The notes: generated from the letters alone by a model not told the origin. Shown: positions 37,998 through 48,463, counted from the stretch's first letter. The stretch is DNA of 64,000 bases from Trichocoleus sp. FACHB-46 (GCF_014695385.1 NZ_JACJOD010000030.1:248001-312000); one strand, 5' to 3'. Numbers and translations are program-made.

Positions 37998-38085
37998 TCT
38001 CTAGAATTGAGTTTTACTGATCTATCTTCTCTCCCAGAAAAGCTGAACTTTTAGAGCAGACTTCAAAAGCTAAACTTAAAAGGCT

Positions 38086-39654
38086 ATGAATCCAGATAAT
38101 CAAACTCGAAAGAAAGAAGATCTATTATCAGTAGGAGTCAAAAAAATTCGCACTATGATAGAAGGCTTCGATGACATCAGTCATGGAGGTCTTCCGGTAG
38201 GCAGGACTACATTAGTTAGTGGCACATCTGGAACGGGTAAGACCCTGCTGGCAGTGCAGTTCTTATATAACGGAATTACTTTATTTGATGAACCGGGTGT
38301 CTTTGTTACTTTTGAAGAATCTCCTGCAGATATTATTAAAAACGCTTTTAGTTTTGGGTGGGATCTTCAAGAACTAATTGATGACGGCAAGCTTTTTATT
38401 TTAGATGCTTCACCTGATCCAGAAGGCCAGGATGTGGTTGGCAATTTTGATCTTTCTGCTCTAATTGAACGTATTCAATACGCAATTCGTAAATACAAAG
38501 CTCGGCGGGTTTCAATTGATTCTGTTACCGCTGTATTTCAGCAGTATGATGCAGCCTCGGTGGTACGGCGAGAAATTTTTCGCTTAGTGGCCCGCCTAAA
38601 ACAGTTAGGCGCAACCAGCATTATGACAACCGAGCGAATCGAAGAGTACGGCCCCGTCGCACGTTTTGGGGTGGAAGAATTTGTGTCCGATAACGTCGCG
38701 ATCGTCCGCAACGTTTTAGAAGGTGAACGGCGGCGGCGCACTATTGAGATTCTGAAACTGCGTGGCACGACCCACATGAAAGGGGAGTACCCATTTACCA
38801 TTACAAATCAGGGTATCAATATCTTCCCGCTAGGCGCTATGCGGCTTACCCAACGCTCTTCTAACGTACGAGTATCCTCGGGGGTCAAGACGCTAGACAG
38901 AATGTGTGGAGGTGGCTTTTTTAAGGATTCGATTATTTTGGCAACTGGAGCAACAGGTACAGGCAAAACTTTGTTGGTAAGCAAGTTTTTGCAAGAAGGT
39001 TGCATGCGAAACGAGCGGGCCATGCTGTTTGCTTACGAGGAGTCGCGGGCTCAACTTTCTCGTAATGCTTATTCTTGGGGAACTGATTTTGAGGATCTAG
39101 AACAAAAAGGGTTATTGAAAATTCGTTGTGCTTATCCGGAATCAGCCGGGCTAGAAGATCATCTTCAAATTATTAAGTCAGAAATTGCTGACTTTAAACC
39201 CACGCGGATTGCTATTGATTCTCTCTCAGCTTTAGCCCGTGGCGTCAGCAATAATGCGTTTCGTCAGTTTGTTATTGGGGTGACAGGTTTTGCCAAGCAG
39301 GAAGAAATTACTGGCTTTTTTACAAACACCACTGATCACTTTATGGGGTCACATTCGATTACTGATTCTCACATTTCTACGATTACTGACACGATCTTGA
39401 TGTTGCAGTATGTAGAAATTCGGGGTGAGATGGCGCGAGCAATTAATGTCTTTAAGATGCGTGGCTCCTGGCATGAGAAAGGGATTCGAGAATATACCAT
39501 CAGCGAGCAGGGACCAGAGATTCGCGATTCTTTCCGCAACTATGAAGGCATTATCAGTGGTTCGCCTACTCGCGTAGCCTTCGACGAGAAAACAGAGTTA
39601 TCTCGGATTGTCAAAGGCGTGCAGGATAAAACTGAGAGTGATTTAGAACTGTAA
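38086..39654 (+). CDS. kaiC: circadian clock ATPase/autokinase KaiC
   Basis: 522-residue double-RecA protein forming the hexamer that keeps time. CI P-loop GTSGTGKT with catalytic Glu pair in FVTFEESP; CII P-loop GATGTGKT with Glu pair in FAYEESRAQLSRNAYSWG. The CII phosphorylation pair Ser-Thr is intact in SHISTITDT (equivalent to S431/T432 of S. elongatus). The C-terminal A-loop and tail (SELSRIVKGVQ...) that KaiA binds are present. All features of a working clock ATPase are seen. A 20-bp inverted repeat follows at 39727-39778. Confidence 0.98.
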   Translation: MNPDNQTRKKEDLLSVGVKKIRTMIEGFDDISHGGLPVGRTTLVSGTSGTGKTLLAVQFLYNGITLFDEPGVFVTFEESPADIIKNAFSFGWDLQELIDDGKLFILDASPDPEGQDVVGNFDLSALIERIQYAIRKYKARRVSIDSVTAVFQQYDAASVVRREIFRLVARLKQLGATSIMTTERIEEYGPVARFGVEEFVSDNVAIVRNVLEGERRRRTIEILKLRGTTHMKGEYPFTITNQGINIFPLGAMRLTQRSSNVRVSSGVKTLDRMCGGGFFKDSIILATGATGTGKTLLVSKFLQEGCMRNERAMLFAYEESRAQLSRNAYSWGTDFEDLEQKGLLKIRCAYPESAGLEDHLQIIKSEIADFKPTRIAIDSLSALARGVSNNAFRQFVIGVTGFAKQEEITGFFTNTTDHFMGSHSITDSHISTITDTILMLQYVEIRGEMARAINVFKMRGSWHEKGIREYTISEQGPEIRDSFRNYEGIISGSPTRVAFDEKTELSRIVKGVQDKTESDLEL

Positions 39655-39726
39655 AATTCAGGTTGTGAAGCATAGACTGTAACAGCTCCACAACCTAGGT
39701 TTTGGCCTCAAATTCCCAAAAAGCAT

Positions 39727-39778
39727 ATCTTAGCGAAATGCTTCTCTTTGCAGAACTAGAGAAGCATTTCGCCAAGAT
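39727..39778. terminator. long inverted repeat downstream of kaiC
   Basis: GCGAAATGCTTCTCT (39733-39747) pairs perfectly with AGAGAAGCATTTCGC (39758-39772), 10-nt loop. After one mismatch the stem extends by ATCTT/AAGAT (39727-39731, 39774-39778). It lies between kaiC and the convergent tRNA-Arg gene. There is no T run on the plus side, so it may be a factor-assisted two-way terminator or an RNA processing/stability element. Confidence 0.5.
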
Positions 39779-39804
39779 CGTTCAGTTTGTCGCTTCAAAT
39801 AAAG

Positions 39805-39877
39805 CGAGCATGGAGGGATTCGAACCCCCGACCCTCAGGACCGGAACCTGATGCTCTATCCACTGAGCTACATGCCC
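39805..39877 (-). tRNA. tRNA-Arg (anticodon CCG)
   Basis: 73 nt. Acceptor GGGCATG/CATGCTC, D stem GCTC/GAGC, anticodon stem TCAGG/CCTGA with loop TTCCGGT (anticodon CCG, codon CGG), T arm with loop TTCGAAT. The discriminator base is G and the 3' CCA is not encoded. It is convergent with kaiC. Confidence 0.96.
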
Positions 39878-40273
39878 TAATTTCCTTTGTAATTGTATCA
39901 CGTAAAGCGATCGCAAATCAGAAAAATCTGAAGTTTGCGGACTAACAGCGGCCAATAGCTCACTCAACCTCTAGCCCAAATTTGACAGCAAGGCTGATCT
40001 GAGCGACCTACAAAATTTTTGAAAACTTAAAAATTTCTCCGTTATTTGCTATTGCGGCGGGGCATGTTAAGCAAAGCTGCCGTGTAGTTTTCTGCTGATT
40101 CAAGGTTTCAATATTGTCTGTGTTAAAGCAGCTTTGTAAGCCAAAAGTAACGCTAAAACTACTGAAATTATTTCAAAAAATAAATAACTAAGCGAGCTTG
40201 ATGTGGAGAAGGCTTCTGAACTTTTTCTGCTAAGTTTCGCTGGGTTTTGCATCTACCCTGATGAACGTAAATT
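39878..40273. other. intergenic region between tRNA-Arg and the helicase gene
   Basis: 396 nt holding the tRNA promoter on minus and the helicase promoter on plus. AT-rich from about 40010 to 40200. No gene or recognisable RNA is seen. Confidence 0.4.
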
Positions 40274-41893
40274 ATGACTCACCAAACTACTGTCGAAATC
40301 TTGCCAGTCACGTTGCCACGAGAAATTCCCGAAGGAACTGCGACTAATAGTCCAATTCGGGTGATTCAGAACTTAGAATCGCGAGTCAAAGTTTTAGATG
40401 AAGAACAACAGAAAATTGCTTTTGAATATCCAGAAGGGCCACAGCGCCTCAGAGGATTAGCAGGGACAGGTAAAACAGTTTTGTTCGCTAAACGAGCAGC
40501 CAAAATCCATGCGGAGCATCCGGATTGGAATATTGCTTTTGTCTTTTTTACGCGATCGCTTTACCAACAAATTATTGAAGAACGGATCGGGCGGTATTAC
40601 CAAGAGCTGACGGACAGAGCGCCAAACTGGGATAAGCTCAAGGTTTTGCATGCTTGGGGCGCTAAAGATCAACCCGGTTTTTATCGTACTTTGGCGATCG
40701 CTGCTGGTATCAAGCCCAAAAATGTAAAAGATGTAGAACAAGAAATTGGTAAGGTTTCACCTGCTCAAGCGTTTGAGTATGTCTGTAATGGCTTGGAGCG
40801 GCAATTAGTTCCGGTGCCTTGTTTGTATGATGCAGTTTTTATTGATGAAGGCCAAGACCTGCCGTTTGCTTTTTATCGGCTAGCTCGCAACACCCTAATG
40901 GCACCGAAGCGCCTGTATTGGGCTTATGACGAGGCGCAGGGAATGGGTTCCTTAACGGTGCCAGAACCTGTTCAAGTTTTTGGTCGTGAGGCGGATGGGT
41001 CTCCAGTTGTAGATTTAGGTTTGGGACGCAATCACTCCTTTTTCTATGAAGGAACAACAATTCGTAAGTCTGAAAATCTCAATCGCTGTTATCGCACGCC
41101 CCAACTGCTACTGATGGTGGCACAAGCCGTCAACATGGGGTTACTAAGAGCTGAGGGACCGCTGCAAGGGGTGAGCAATCAAGCGGAGTGGCGAAAGCTA
41201 GGCTATGAGGTGCTAGAGGGTGACTTTACCGAGGCTAGCGTTCAGGCAGGGCAACAAGTGACGATCGCCCGACCTGCGGATAAAAACCTGCATCCGATTG
41301 ACCAGGAAAATTTTGAAGCGCGGGAAGCGATCGCGGAGTTGCTAAGTCTGCAAACCTTTGTAACAGAAGCCGAAGAACAAGAATGGATCGCGCAGCAAAT
41401 TGTGAATGACTTGCGGCACGGCCTTCAACCTAGCGATATTTTAATTACAGCTTTGGTTGGGGAGAATGAGAAGCAGTATTGGCAAAGCTTTCAAGCCAAA
41501 CTGACCGCCTATGATGTCAAAGGTTTCGTAGCGGGTGGAGAGCCAAATCGTAATGAATTTGTGCGACCTGGACAGGTGACTTTAGCCAATATCCATCGCG
41601 CCAAAGGCAACGAAGCTTGGAAAGTCTATGCCTGCCGCTTTCACTGTGCCACTCGGCCTCTAGCTTGGAAACAAGAAAGCGAACTACATAAGCGCAATGA
41701 AGCATTTGTCGCTTTAACGCGATCGCGGGTTTGGTGCGTGGTCACGGGATTGGATGACCCCATTTTTGAGGAGCTACGCCAAGCCAAAGCTCAATACCCT
41801 CAGCTCAAGTTTCCAGCGTTTAACAAAGCATCGTTGAGACGAGTCAATGATGAACAAAGTAGTGAAGCTGAACTAGAACTAGTTGCTGGATAG
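40274..41893 (+). CDS. UvrD/Rep-like superfamily 1 helicase (stand-alone)
   Basis: 539 residues, soluble. SF1 motifs in order: LRGLAGTGKTVLFAKRA (Walker A), AVFIDEGQDLPFAF (Walker B, DEGQ), NLNRCYRTPQ (motif IV-like), LANIHRAKGNEAWKVY (motif V) and EAFVALTRSRVWC (motif VI with the Arg). Shorter than UvrD (about 720), with reduced 1B/2B insertions, so it is a compact NTPase/helicase. No nuclease domain or partner gene is adjacent, so repair, replication or RNA roles cannot be separated. ATG at 40274 is 380 nt from the preceding tRNA gene. Confidence 0.85.
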   Translation: MTHQTTVEILPVTLPREIPEGTATNSPIRVIQNLESRVKVLDEEQQKIAFEYPEGPQRLRGLAGTGKTVLFAKRAAKIHAEHPDWNIAFVFFTRSLYQQIIEERIGRYYQELTDRAPNWDKLKVLHAWGAKDQPGFYRTLAIAAGIKPKNVKDVEQEIGKVSPAQAFEYVCNGLERQLVPVPCLYDAVFIDEGQDLPFAFYRLARNTLMAPKRLYWAYDEAQGMGSLTVPEPVQVFGREADGSPVVDLGLGRNHSFFYEGTTIRKSENLNRCYRTPQLLLMVAQAVNMGLLRAEGPLQGVSNQAEWRKLGYEVLEGDFTEASVQAGQQVTIARPADKNLHPIDQENFEAREAIAELLSLQTFVTEAEEQEWIAQQIVNDLRHGLQPSDILITALVGENEKQYWQSFQAKLTAYDVKGFVAGGEPNRNEFVRPGQVTLANIHRAKGNEAWKVYACRFHCATRPLAWKQESELHKRNEAFVALTRSRVWCVVTGLDDPIFEELRQAKAQYPQLKFPAFNKASLRRVNDEQSSEAELELVAG

Positions 41894-41926
41894 CTATACT
41901 ATTCGTGCAATTCTGCGAATCTGGTT

Positions 41927-41948
41927 CCCCTTCCCTGAAGGGAAGGGG
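41927..41948. repeat. palindromic intergenic element between convergent genes
   Basis: CCCCTTCCC (41927-41935) and GGGAAGGGG (41940-41948) form a perfect 9-bp stem with TGAA loop, followed by CTGGGGGTTAGG. A similar sequence (CCTTCTCC..GGGAGAGG, then GGGGGTTAG) lies near 60937-60975. Such GC-rich palindromes recur between genes in cyanobacteria and may end transcription. Confidence 0.55.
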
Positions 41949-41977
41949 CTGGGGGTTAGGTCGCGTTTATTCAGACA

Positions 41978-43243
41978 TTAAAAATAATTCATCGGATCTA
42001 CTGGTTCTCCAGCCTGCCGTACTTCAAAGTGTAGGTGGGGACCAGTGGAAAGTCCTGTAGAACCAACGGATGCGATCGCCTGACCTCGTTGCAGCACCTG
42101 TCCCTCAGCTACATACAGTTCGCTAGCGTGTCCGTAGAGGGTGGTGATGTCATTGCCGTGGTCGATGACTACAGCGTTGCCGTAGCCGCCATACCAACCT
42201 GCATAAATCACAATTCCGGCATTAGCAGCCCGAATCGTACTGCCATAGTCCGCACCAAAGTCAATGCCAGAGTGAAACCGCTCATAGCCTAAAATCGGAT
42301 GCGTCCGCCAGCCAAAGCTACTGGTGATCGGGCCATCACAGGGAACACTCATCAAACCTGTCCCCCGAATCACAATGCTGCCTCGCCCCGCTGCTGCGTC
42401 TTTGGCTCTTTGTTCAGCCACCCGCTGCAAAATCAGTTGAGTTAAATCCTCGGAATCTTGAGCCAGTTGGGCTTCTGCCGCCTCTAAAGCCGATTGGTCG
42501 GAACGGAGCCGCTCCACTAATTCTTGTTCTGACTGGGTTTGAGCTTGCAACTCTGATTGTTGGGCTAACAATTGCTGAGCGAGGAGGGCGATTTGATTTT
42601 TTTTCTGTTCCACTTGCTGCTTTTGGGTTACAAGATCGCGAGACTCAGCAGTAAGTTGGGCTAAAGCGTTGCGATCGGCTTGGTACACCTTTCTCAAACG
42701 GTAGCGACGATCTAAAAAATCATTCAGGTTTTGGCTTTGTAGCAGCACTGCCCAACCTTGGCTTCCTTGCTGACGCTGGAGAAATCGTAAGCGAGCTACT
42801 GCCGCAGACTGGCGTTTCTGATAAGTGCGTTCGGCGATCGCTAAATCTGCTTGCAATTCTTTGAGTTGCTTCTTGGCTAACTGCAACCGATATTGATTGT
42901 CTTTGATTTGCACATCTGTCACTTGCAGGTTTTGGCGAAGCGTGCCAATCCGACTCTTGGCTGCTTTTTCCTGTTTCTGAACGCGATCGCGCTCTTTTTG
43001 AATCTCTGAGCGCTGCTTTTCGACTGCTTTTTGTTGCTCTTGTAATGTTTCTAGTGCTCCATCAGTTTGAGCCACCGACTGAGGAACTTGCATGAATGCT
43101 GTGGGAGTCGCGTAGGTTGGAGCTGCTAAACCGCTCAGCCAAAAGCTGCAAATTAAACTGAAAACCAGAGCGCACTTAAACCACTTGGCCAAACTTAGCC
43201 AAGCTCGAAGACTATTAAGGTTGAGGAGCTGAATCAACGTCAC
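41978..43243 (-). CDS. murein hydrolase activator/M23 peptidase with coiled coil (EnvC/NlpD type)
   Basis: 421 residues. N-terminal export signal (about 20-45), long coiled coil (about 60-280, Gln/Lys/Glu heptads), and C-terminal LytM/M23 domain: SSFGWRTHPILGYERFHSGIDFGA, GWYGGYGNAVVIDHG, TLYGHASEL and GPHLHFEVRQ. The zinc ligands His and Asp of the first motif (HSGIDF) and the HxH of the last are kept, so it could be an active endopeptidase rather than only an activator of amidases. Periplasmic; acts in daughter-cell separation or wall remodelling. Alone on its strand upstream of trmFO. Confidence 0.9.
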   Translation of the reverse strand: MTLIQLLNLNSLRAWLSLAKWFKCALVFSLICSFWLSGLAAPTYATPTAFMQVPQSVAQTDGALETLQEQQKAVEKQRSEIQKERDRVQKQEKAAKSRIGTLRQNLQVTDVQIKDNQYRLQLAKKQLKELQADLAIAERTYQKRQSAAVARLRFLQRQQGSQGWAVLLQSQNLNDFLDRRYRLRKVYQADRNALAQLTAESRDLVTQKQQVEQKKNQIALLAQQLLAQQSELQAQTQSEQELVERLRSDQSALEAAEAQLAQDSEDLTQLILQRVAEQRAKDAAAGRGSIVIRGTGLMSVPCDGPITSSFGWRTHPILGYERFHSGIDFGADYGSTIRAANAGIVIYAGWYGGYGNAVVIDHGNDITTLYGHASELYVAEGQVLQRGQAIASVGSTGLSTGPHLHFEVRQAGEPVDPMNYF

Positions 43244-43389
43244 ACAAATTAGGGCAAGCGGGCCAAGATAGAGCAGGAAAACTGACCTACTACTAGTAGC
43301 AGATTTTCAGGTTAGTCGTGTCACTTTTTAGTTGGCTTCCTGGTCAATCTGGCGATCGCCTTTCATCCTCTAATGACCGAGCGCCAGCG

Positions 43390-44793
43390 TTAGACGCTAG
43401 CCAAACATTCTGACTGGCCTAGCGAAATTTGATGTTGCGTGCTCCAACTGGATAGATCGGCTAGGGCGCGATCGCGATAGCAACCATAACGCTCCTGCTT
43501 GTTACGGATGCGCTTTTCTAGCTCAGGCAGAATGCCAAAGTTGGGCGGCATAGGTTGGAAATGCTTGGGTGAAGCAGAACTAATAAACTCAAATAACGCA
43601 CCCATCATCGTAGTCCCCGGTAGGGCGATCGGATCTAGACCATGAGCTAAACGAGCCGCGTTGGTTCCCGCTAACCAACCACCAGCCGCCGCCGCAGTAT
43701 AGCCTTCCGTCCCGACGAGTTGGCCAGCGGCGAGTAGAGTTTGCCGTTGCTTGAATTGCAAAGTGGGTGTTAGCAGTTCTGGTGCGTTGATGAAGGTGTT
43801 GCGGTGCATAACTCCCATACGGACAAATTCGGCATTTTCTAGCCCTGGAATCAGGCGAAAGACTCGCTTTTGCTCACCCCAACGCAGATTGGTTTGGAAA
43901 CCGACCATATTCCAAAGCTGTCCTGCTTTGTCTTCTTGTCGCAGTTGCACGACCGCGTAAGGCCGATGCACTTGATTCTCTGGGGCGCGGAAGTCGCCTC
44001 TGCGGGAGTCAAACAAACCTACGGGTTTGAGCGGGCCATAACGCATGGTGTCTTCACCCCGTTTGCCCATTTCTTCAATCGGGAGGCAGCCTTCAAAGAA
44101 TTTAGCGGTTTCGCGATCGAAGTCTTTGAGTTCCGCTTGCTCAGCTTGGCATAGCTCTTGCCAGAAGTGGAGATACTGCTCCCGGTTCATCGGGCAGTTC
44201 AAATAAGCAGCTTCCCCGCGATCGTAGCGAGAGGCGCGAAAGGCGATGTCGAAGTTGATCGACTCCCCCACCACAATGGGACTGGCCGCATCAAAAAAGT
44301 TCATGTACTCCAGCCCCGTGAAGTGCCGCAACGCTTCTGCCAAATCGGGGCTGGTTAACGGGCCAGTGGTGAGGACGGCAATCCCTTCACTGGGAATATC
44401 CTGGATTTCTCCCCGGCGTAACTCGATCAGCGGATGACTGGAGAGAGTTTCTGTGAGGTTTTGGCTGAATTGACCGCGATCGACCGCCAAAGCTCCCCCC
44501 GCAGGAACGGCATGCTCATCGGCTTTGCCAATGATGATGGAACCCAGGCGACGCAATTCTTCGTGGAGGAGACCCGCAGCGCGATCGCTGGATTGGGCAC
44601 CGAAAGAGTTACTACAGACTAGCTCGGCCAAGTGTTCGCTGTGGTGGGCTGGGCTTAAGCGCTCCGGTCGCATCTCATGCAAAACGACGGGAATCCCAGC
44701 TTGAGCAATTTGCCAAGCCGCTTCTGTCCCGGCTAAGCCTCCCCCAATGACGTGGATCGGTGGGGTGCCAGTGGTGCTGAGCGAACTATGCAC
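43390..44793 (-). CDS. trmFO: folate/FAD-dependent tRNA (uracil-54-C5)-methyltransferase TrmFO
   Basis: 467-residue flavoprotein that makes ribothymidine at position 54 of tRNA using methylene-tetrahydrofolate. FAD motif [16 protein letters not shown] at the N-terminus; [21 protein letters not shown] and [22 protein letters not shown] are diagnostic. Standard length. It lies 35 nt after ribBA on the same strand and probably shares its transcript, which fits a flavin theme though other explanations exist. Formerly called Gid. Confidence 0.96.
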   Translation of the reverse strand: MHSSLSTTGTPPIHVIGGGLAGTEAAWQIAQAGIPVVLHEMRPERLSPAHHSEHLAELVCSNSFGAQSSDRAAGLLHEELRRLGSIIIGKADEHAVPAGGALAVDRGQFSQNLTETLSSHPLIELRRGEIQDIPSEGIAVLTTGPLTSPDLAEALRHFTGLEYMNFFDAASPIVVGESINFDIAFRASRYDRGEAAYLNCPMNREQYLHFWQELCQAEQAELKDFDRETAKFFEGCLPIEEMGKRGEDTMRYGPLKPVGLFDSRRGDFRAPENQVHRPYAVVQLRQEDKAGQLWNMVGFQTNLRWGEQKRVFRLIPGLENAEFVRMGVMHRNTFINAPELLTPTLQFKQRQTLLAAGQLVGTEGYTAAAAGGWLAGTNAARLAHGLDPIALPGTTMMGALFEFISSASPKHFQPMPPNFGILPELEKRIRNKQERYGCYRDRALADLSSWSTQHQISLGQSECLASV

Positions 44794-44828
44794 TGAATTA
44801 CTCTCCTAATCTTTAAGCAGCAAAATCT

Positions 44829-46541
44829 TTAGGCAGCGGATGAAGTAGCGTCTGTGGAAAAGCTATAAATCACTTGCGTTTCTAGTTGGTCGCAGACGGC
44901 AGAAGGCAATTGGCTTAAGGCAAAGCTGTGACGATCGAGCTGCACTTGCAAACTCTTGAGCGGGTCAGAACCGGGAGAAATGAGAAACTCCACTTTTTGA
45001 ATTTGCGGCCAACTGGCTAGATTATCCAAGATCCTGGCGATCGCTTGGACATAAGGATGAGTGGGTTGCTGATACCAATCCGCAGCAGCAACATTGGCTT
45101 GGTCAAAACCTACATGCACTGTAAGCGAAGGTTTGCCAAAGAGGGCGATCGCGACAGGACGGGCTTCTTCTTGCAGTAGCAAATCGTGAGCTTCTACTAA
45201 GTGCCGCAACTTTTCTAGGCGATCGTAACGCTCAGTGGCAGACTTGGGCTGATCTTGCCAATGAATCGCCACCGTCATTAAATAGGTCTGCAATAGCATG
45301 TGACCTAGCTTGGTGGCTTTGGTTTCTAGGTACGTGGAATTGTAGGGAGTCGCTTCAATGAGTAGAGGGACGCGATCGACAACTTCTAAACCGTAACCCT
45401 TCAATCCAGCAATTTTGCGAGGGTTATTGGTGACGAGACAAATCTTCTTCACACCTAAGTCATTGAGAATTTGTGCTCCGACGCCATAGTTCCGCAGATC
45501 AGCGGGAAATCCCAAACGCTCATTGGCTTCGACGGTATCTAGCCCTAAATCTTGCAATGAGTAAGCCTTAAGCTTATTAATTAAGCCAATGCCGCGACCT
45601 TCTTGCCGCAGATACACCACAACGCCTTGACCCACGTTCTCAATCATTTTCAGGGCAGCTTGGAGTTGCATACGGCAGTCACAACGCAGAGAGCCGAGCG
45701 CATCGCCGGTCAGGCATTCCGAGTGCATCCGCACCATCACCGTCTTGTCACCAAACTGGCTAGGGTCGCCTTTGACGATCGCCACATGCTCAGAGTTATC
45801 GAGGGCATTGCGGTAAGCGTAGATCTGAAATTGCCCAAATTCTGTCGGCAGTTCGGCAATAGTTTCTCGACCGACAAAGCGCTCATGCTGCAAGCGATAG
45901 CTAATTAAGTCGGCAATACTGACAATTCTGAGTTGATGAGTGCGAGCATATTCAATCAGCTCTGGTAAACGAGCCATTGAGCCATCGGGATTTTGAATTT
46001 CACAGATCACACCCGATGGGTACAAACCTGCTAAGCGAGCCAAATCAACCGCTGCTTCGGTATGGCCTGCCCGCTTCAGCACTCCACCTTCGCGCGCCCG
46101 AATTGGGAAGATATGTCCGGGACGACGCAAATCGTCGGGGCGAGTGGAGGGGTTGATGGTAACTTGGATGGTCCGAGCCCGGTCTTCGGCAGAAATCCCG
46201 GTACTGACTCCTAACTGGGGCGACGCATCAATGCTGACGGTGAAAGCAGTCTGATTGCTATCTGTGTTGTTCGTGACCATCAAGGGCAGATCGAGTTCGT
46301 CGAGGCGATCGCCTGTCATCGCCAAGCAAATCAGCCCTCGCGCTTTCACTGCCATAAAGTTGATCATGTCAGGTGTCGCAAATTGAGCGGCACAAATGAC
46401 GTCGCCCTCATTTTCCCGGTTTTCGTCATCAACTACGACAATGGCACGCCCTGCCTTGAGGTCAGCCAAAGCAGCATCAATAGCATCAAACTTGAAAGGT
46501 TGGGTTGAGGCGGTTTGAGGCGATTCCACGGAGAAACTCAA
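44829..46541 (-). CDS. ribBA: bifunctional DHBP synthase/GTP cyclohydrolase II with C-terminal extension
   Basis: 570 residues. RibB domain (about 15-215) with [12 protein letters not shown] and the sugar-phosphate site; RibA domain (about 220-410) with zinc-binding [21 protein letters not shown] and [14 protein letters not shown]. These supply both branches of riboflavin synthesis. The last about 160 residues (after [11 protein letters not shown]) are an extra domain beyond the usual about 400, seen in several cyanobacterial RibBA proteins, with no function I can name. No FMN riboswitch is recognisable upstream. trmFO follows 35 nt downstream. Confidence 0.95.
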   Translation of the reverse strand: MSFSVESPQTASTQPFKFDAIDAALADLKAGRAIVVVDDENRENEGDVICAAQFATPDMINFMAVKARGLICLAMTGDRLDELDLPLMVTNNTDSNQTAFTVSIDASPQLGVSTGISAEDRARTIQVTINPSTRPDDLRRPGHIFPIRAREGGVLKRAGHTEAAVDLARLAGLYPSGVICEIQNPDGSMARLPELIEYARTHQLRIVSIADLISYRLQHERFVGRETIAELPTEFGQFQIYAYRNALDNSEHVAIVKGDPSQFGDKTVMVRMHSECLTGDALGSLRCDCRMQLQAALKMIENVGQGVVVYLRQEGRGIGLINKLKAYSLQDLGLDTVEANERLGFPADLRNYGVGAQILNDLGVKKICLVTNNPRKIAGLKGYGLEVVDRVPLLIEATPYNSTYLETKATKLGHMLLQTYLMTVAIHWQDQPKSATERYDRLEKLRHLVEAHDLLLQEEARPVAIALFGKPSLTVHVGFDQANVAAADWYQQPTHPYVQAIARILDNLASWPQIQKVEFLISPGSDPLKSLQVQLDRHSFALSQLPSAVCDQLETQVIYSFSTDATSSAA

Positions 46542-46910
46542 AGTAACGACACCGTAAAGTTTTTTAAAGCTTACCTATGCTTCGATTGTAGTCTGTTTAG
46601 CGAAGTAGAGCGCTGCAAAAGCCCTGGTAAACTCGGCTTTCTGCCAAGTCGCGCTGGTGAAACTAGCACCTTAACTCAGGCGACTGATCTAGATACTGAC
46701 CTAGTAAAGTTATGCCCTACTAGAGGGCAATTTAGAGGGGTAGCTTCTGATACTAGAGATTCAATATTAGCCGAAGGTGATGGGGCTAATCAGAGGCGCT
46801 AATAACTTGAAAAAATCATGGTGATTGTGTAGACCAACTTGCTACTTTAGGTACTACAATGCAGCAAAAGTTAAGCGTTTACTGTTGAACCTCAAATAAG
46901 GCCAAATATC
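46542..46910. other. divergent ribBA/argC region with several hairpins
   Basis: 369 nt. The 95-codon frame across it has no gene character. On the plus strand three perfect stems occur within 175 nt: AAAGCC/GGCTTT (46618-46640), TGCCCT/AGGGCA (46713-46729) and ATTAGCC/GGCTAAT (46766-46790). They could be part of a structured argC leader or a small RNA; none matches a riboswitch I know. Confidence 0.4.
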
Positions 46911-47969
46911 ATGGGTGATGTAGGACGCGTGCCCGTTGGGATTATTGGCGCGTCGGGTTATGGCGGCGTACAGCTAGTACGACTTCTGATTGATCATCCA
47001 GGAGTTGAACTTGTTTACTTGGGTGGAGAGAGCAGTGCGGGAAAGGCCTTTGGTGAGCTCTACCCTCATCTCAATCATCGAGTTGACTTGATCATCGAGC
47101 CGATTGATCTCGATCAGATTGCGGCACGCTGTCAGGTTGTCTTTTTATCTTTGCCCAATGGATTAGCTTGCCAAATGGCACCCGCTTTATTGGAAAAAGG
47201 TTGCAAAGTCTTAGATCTATCCGCCGATTACCGATTTTCCAATTTAGAAACCTACGAGAATTGGTACGGTAAGACGCGCAGCGATCAGGCGATCGCAGAA
47301 ACAGCGGTGTACGGTTTGCCTGAGCTGTATCGCGATCGCATTGCCGAGGCTCAGCTAGTAGGTTGTCCAGGCTGTTACCCCACAGCTAGCTTATTGGCGC
47401 TCTCTCCTTTGTTGAAGCAAGGGTTAATTGTGCCTGAAACGGCTGTGATTGATGCTAAGTCAGGCACTTCTGGCGGTGGACGGCAAGCTAAAACAAATCT
47501 CCTTTTGGCAGAAGCAGATAACTCGTTCGCCGCCTATGGAGTGGCTCGCCACCGCCACACACCAGAGATTGAGCAGGTTTGTAGTGATTTGGCGGGTCAT
47601 GAGGTGTTGGTGCAGTTTACGCCCCACCTCATCCCCATGGTTCGCGGGATCTTGTCTACCGTTTATGCAACGCTGCGAGACCCAGGTCTGGTCCGTGAGG
47701 ATTTGCTCACAATTTACATGGCTTTTTATCGCTCCTCACCTTGGGTGAAAATATTGCCAAGTGGTGTATATCCGCAAACTAAGTGGGCCACTGGCACCAA
47801 CCTCTGCTACATCGGTGTTGAGGTAGACCCACGCACCGATCGCATTATTGTGATGTCTGCGATTGACAACCTGATGAAAGGTCAAGCAGGTCAAGCGATT
47901 CAGTGTTTGAACCTGATGATGGGTTGGAATGAAACATTAGGATTACCTCAGTTAAGTTTCTATCCTTAA
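46911..47969 (+). CDS. argC: N-acetyl-gamma-glutamyl-phosphate reductase
   Basis: 352 residues. NADPH-dependent reduction of N-acetylglutamyl phosphate to the semialdehyde, third step of arginine synthesis. [17 protein letters not shown] is the nucleotide-binding start; the catalytic Cys is in [26 protein letters not shown] and [10 protein letters not shown] follow. Standard length. Monocistronic, ending in a clear terminator 46 nt downstream. Confidence 0.97.
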   Translation: MGDVGRVPVGIIGASGYGGVQLVRLLIDHPGVELVYLGGESSAGKAFGELYPHLNHRVDLIIEPIDLDQIAARCQVVFLSLPNGLACQMAPALLEKGCKVLDLSADYRFSNLETYENWYGKTRSDQAIAETAVYGLPELYRDRIAEAQLVGCPGCYPTASLLALSPLLKQGLIVPETAVIDAKSGTSGGGRQAKTNLLLAEADNSFAAYGVARHRHTPEIEQVCSDLAGHEVLVQFTPHLIPMVRGILSTVYATLRDPGLVREDLLTIYMAFYRSSPWVKILPSGVYPQTKWATGTNLCYIGVEVDPRTDRIIVMSAIDNLMKGQAGQAIQCLNLMMGWNETLGLPQLSFYP

Positions 47970-48014
47970 AGCCAAATTACTGCGACTGAAAATAAATTAA
48001 AACTCAAAGTCTTC

Positions 48015-48045
48015 AAGGAGTAGGTGTTAATATCTACTCCTTTTT
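48015..48045 (+). terminator. rho-independent terminator of argC
   Basis: AAGGAGTA (48015-48022) pairs with TACTCCTT (48035-48042), extended by two further pairs, then a T run (48041-48045). Confidence 0.85.
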
Positions 48046-48161
48046 AGTGACTGTTTTTAAGTTTTTAAGGTTACATCTGCTGACAGATGCTGCTTGATCT
48101 TGAAGTGGTTAATCTATTAGTTAATTCGGTAAACATAATATTTTTAGGAAATCATTCTCTT

Positions 48162-48431
48162 ATGAATATTATTGCTTGGGTTATTTTAGGATTGCTTGCA
48201 GGTGCGATCGCTAAAGCAATTTATCCGGGTTATCAAGCTGGTGGAATTCTAGGCACCATTTTGATTGGCATTATAGGAGCTTTTGTTGGCGGAACGTTAG
48301 TCACGCTATTACAGACCGGAAGCCTACAACTAACTGCAACCAGCTTTAGCCTGCCAGGACTTTTTGTCGCAGTTTTAGGTGCAATTGTCGCGATTTGGCT
48401 CTGGAACTTGTTTACTAGACGTGCAGTTTAG
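48162..48431 (+). CDS. GlsB/YeaQ/YmgE family small membrane protein, copy 1
   Basis: ATG 48162 gives 89 residues (MNIIAWVILG...), matching the length and start of its tandem neighbour; an upstream frame start at 48087 adds 25 unlike residues and is rejected. Glycine-rich protein with three transmembrane helices, including GGILGTILIGIIGAFVGG, the family signature (transglycosylase-associated protein). Family members are linked to stress response; molecular function is unknown. Followed 32 nt later by a close paralogue, so a tandem duplication. Confidence 0.88.
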   Translation: MNIIAWVILGLLAGAIAKAIYPGYQAGGILGTILIGIIGAFVGGTLVTLLQTGSLQLTATSFSLPGLFVAVLGAIVAIWLWNLFTRRAV

Positions 48432-48463
48432 CGGCAAAGCCCTAATAGTTTTAGGAAAAAATT

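Noticed and set aside
46515-46802. 95-codon frame spanning the ribBA/argC gap
   Set aside because: It begins inside ribBA on the other strand and shows no protein-like pattern; hairpins explain the region better.
46542-46910. FMN riboswitch ahead of ribBA
   Set aside because: The conserved RFN blocks are not found on the minus strand.
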